Source: Streptomyces sp. NBC_01016 (lineage in GTDB: Bacteria; Actinomycetota; Actinomycetes; Streptomycetales; Streptomycetaceae). Taken from it: DNA of 64,000 nt. Shown here piece after piece: positions 63,262-64,000 of this stretch (its first letter is position 1; each line of letters starts with the position of its first letter). Location: contig NZ_JAPEOQ010000001.1 of assembly GCF_026341035.1 (NCBI RefSeq), positions 3,472,001-3,536,000 on the forward strand. Reading direction: 5' to 3'. The notes under the pieces were generated by a model. The model was not told the DNA's origin. It made no database searches and saw only the letters and a program-made list of their open reading frames with translations. Position numbers and translations under genes: made by a program.

Positions 63262-63579
63262 GTGTTGCGGAGCGTGGAGCAGAGGCTTGTGACCGGGAGC
63301 GACGTGGACCCGCGGGTGGACGAGCTGCGTACCGCCGTGTCCCGGTTACGTCGTGAACTCGCCGCGCATCCGGTCGAGTTTCCCGACCGGGGGATCGCGG
63401 AGGACGAGCTCGCGGCACTGGACGCGATGGCCGGCGGGGGCCGGCCCGAGGTACCGAGGCTGCGGCGTTCGCTGCTGCTCGTGGCGGGGGCGATCGGCTC
63501 GGTGAGCGCGCTGTCCGCGGCGCTGACCCAGGTCAGGGGCGCTGTGGAACTGTTCGGAGGGCCGCCTTCGCAGGGCTGA
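63262..63579 (+). CDS. small conserved protein (possibly DUF5955)
   Basis: A 105-residue protein: RVDELRTAVSRLRRELAAHPVEFPDRGIAEDELAALDAMA helical half, then SLLLVAGAIGSVSALSAALTQVRGAVELFGG, one hydrophobic segment. Resembles the streptomycete DUF5955 family from memory; role unknown. GTG at 63262 has GGGGAG about 5 bases upstream. Confidence 0.65.
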   Translation: MLRSVEQRLVTGSDVDPRVDELRTAVSRLRRELAAHPVEFPDRGIAEDELAALDAMAGGGRPEVPRLRRSLLLVAGAIGSVSALSAALTQVRGAVELFGGPPSQG

Positions 63580-63596
63580 CGTCCGCGCCGGAGCGG

Positions 63597-64000
63597 CTAC
63601 GCCACCCAGTGCGGCCGCCCCGGCTCATCGCCCGCCCCGCCGAGCCCGCCGTCGAGCGCCGCCGCGATCCGCCGCACCGCCTCCTCGGCGACCTCGACCG
63701 GCTGGACGTACGGGACGCGCAGCCGGTGCTCGAACGTGCCGGGGTCCGCGCCGAACCGTGACCCGCCCTCGATCCGCACCCCGTGGCGCAGCGCGGCCCG
63801 CCCGAGCGCGGAGGCGATCGGCCGCCCCAGGTCCACCCAGAGGGAGAGCCCGCCGGGCGGCACCTGCCAGCGCCAGTCCGGGAATTCGCGGCCGAGCGCC
63901 TCGGCGAGCCGGTCGCGGCGCTCGCGCAGCACCGGGATCCGGCCGCGCAGAATACTGTCCTCCCGGTCGAGCAGCCGCCCCGCCACCAGTTGGTCGAGGA
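63597..64000 (-). CDS. MocR-type (GntR-aminotransferase) regulator, partial
   Basis: C-terminal 134 residues of a PLP-dependent aminotransferase-like domain, cut by the window end: LDQLVAGRLLDREDSILRGRIPVLRERRDRLAEAL, then WQVPPGGLSLWVDLG, GVRIEGGSRFGADPGTFEHRLRVPYVQP. The GGLSLWVDL and LRVPYVQP motifs fit the C-terminus of MocR regulators. The helix-turn-helix part and start lie beyond 64000. Confidence 0.75.
   Translation of the reverse strand, partial: LDQLVAGRLLDREDSILRGRIPVLRERRDRLAEALGREFPDWRWQVPPGGLSLWVDLGRPIASALGRAALRHGVRIEGGSRFGADPGTFEHRLRVPYVQPVEVAEEAVRRIAAALDGGLGGAGDEPGRPHWVA

Overview
The window is chromosomal DNA of a streptomycete. The evidence is very high G+C with strong third-position bias, frequent GTG and TTG starts behind GGAGG-type ribosome sites, many 4-base ATGA/GTGA gene overlaps, a complete conservon (cvnABCD), two PucR-type regulators, and a glyoxylate/urate gene order that I recall from Streptomyces chromosomes. 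I saw no rRNA, tRNA, CRISPR array, integrase or phage genes. All calls come from reading the sequence; no database search was run.

Layout. 1-730: decayed IS110-family transposase. 867-5590: reverse-strand cell-surface glycopolymer genes (GT92-like glycosyltransferase, small methyltransferase, GT2-TagF fusion). 5742-11894: lipid-related block with an acyl desaturase and its ferredoxin-reductase partner, a divergent PucR regulator, a thioredoxin-like protein, a second PucR regulator and a secreted SGNH hydrolase. 12002-15512: CorA magnesium channel, AlkZ-like winged-helix protein and LysE exporter. 15649-19975: GAF-LuxR regulator divergent from two translationally coupled acyl-CoA synthetases.

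20000-36595 is the metabolic core. It holds glyoxylate carboligase (gcl), catalase, tartronate semialdehyde reductase and hydroxypyruvate isomerase (hyi). Next come a two-gene unit with a YheO/DauR-like helix-turn-helix, the three-step urate-to-allantoin operon (OHCU decarboxylase, HIU hydrolase, urate oxidase), two NCS2 nucleobase permeases and an 8-oxoguanine/guanine-type deaminase. Malate synthase (60605-62227) and a MobA-like molybdenum cofactor nucleotidyltransferase (62429-63031) belong to the same theme. Purines go to urate and allantoin; glyoxylate leaves either by gcl, hyi and reductase to glycerate, or by malate synthase. Catalase removes the peroxide made by urate oxidase.

Two operator families appear to tie these scattered genes together. 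A paired 15-bp TTCC-N7-GGAA site with exactly 21-bp spacing lies in the promoters of gcl, hyi and aceB. A 15-bp TCAACA-N3-TGTTGA site overlaps the -35 of both catalase and the urate operon, with a weaker copy at aceB.

36645-47306 is mixed housekeeping: secreted protein, GNAT, thioesterase, phosphatase, a SNF2 helicase coupled to a SWIM protein, a C39-like peptidase, an aminotransferase and an HxlR regulator. 47654-52511 is an MHYT membrane sensor followed by the conservon, whose kinase tail carries a translated streptomycete repeat and a 51-bp minisatellite. 52580-57977 looks like a 5.4-kb insertion (RibD-like reductase, FAD oxidoreductase, Tat multicopper oxidase, membrane protein, LysR) bounded by a 34-bp direct repeat derived from the start of the HipA-like kinase gene at 57972. 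The window ends with an ArsR-controlled three-gene operon, aceB, the MobA-like gene, a small protein and a partial MocR-type regulator.
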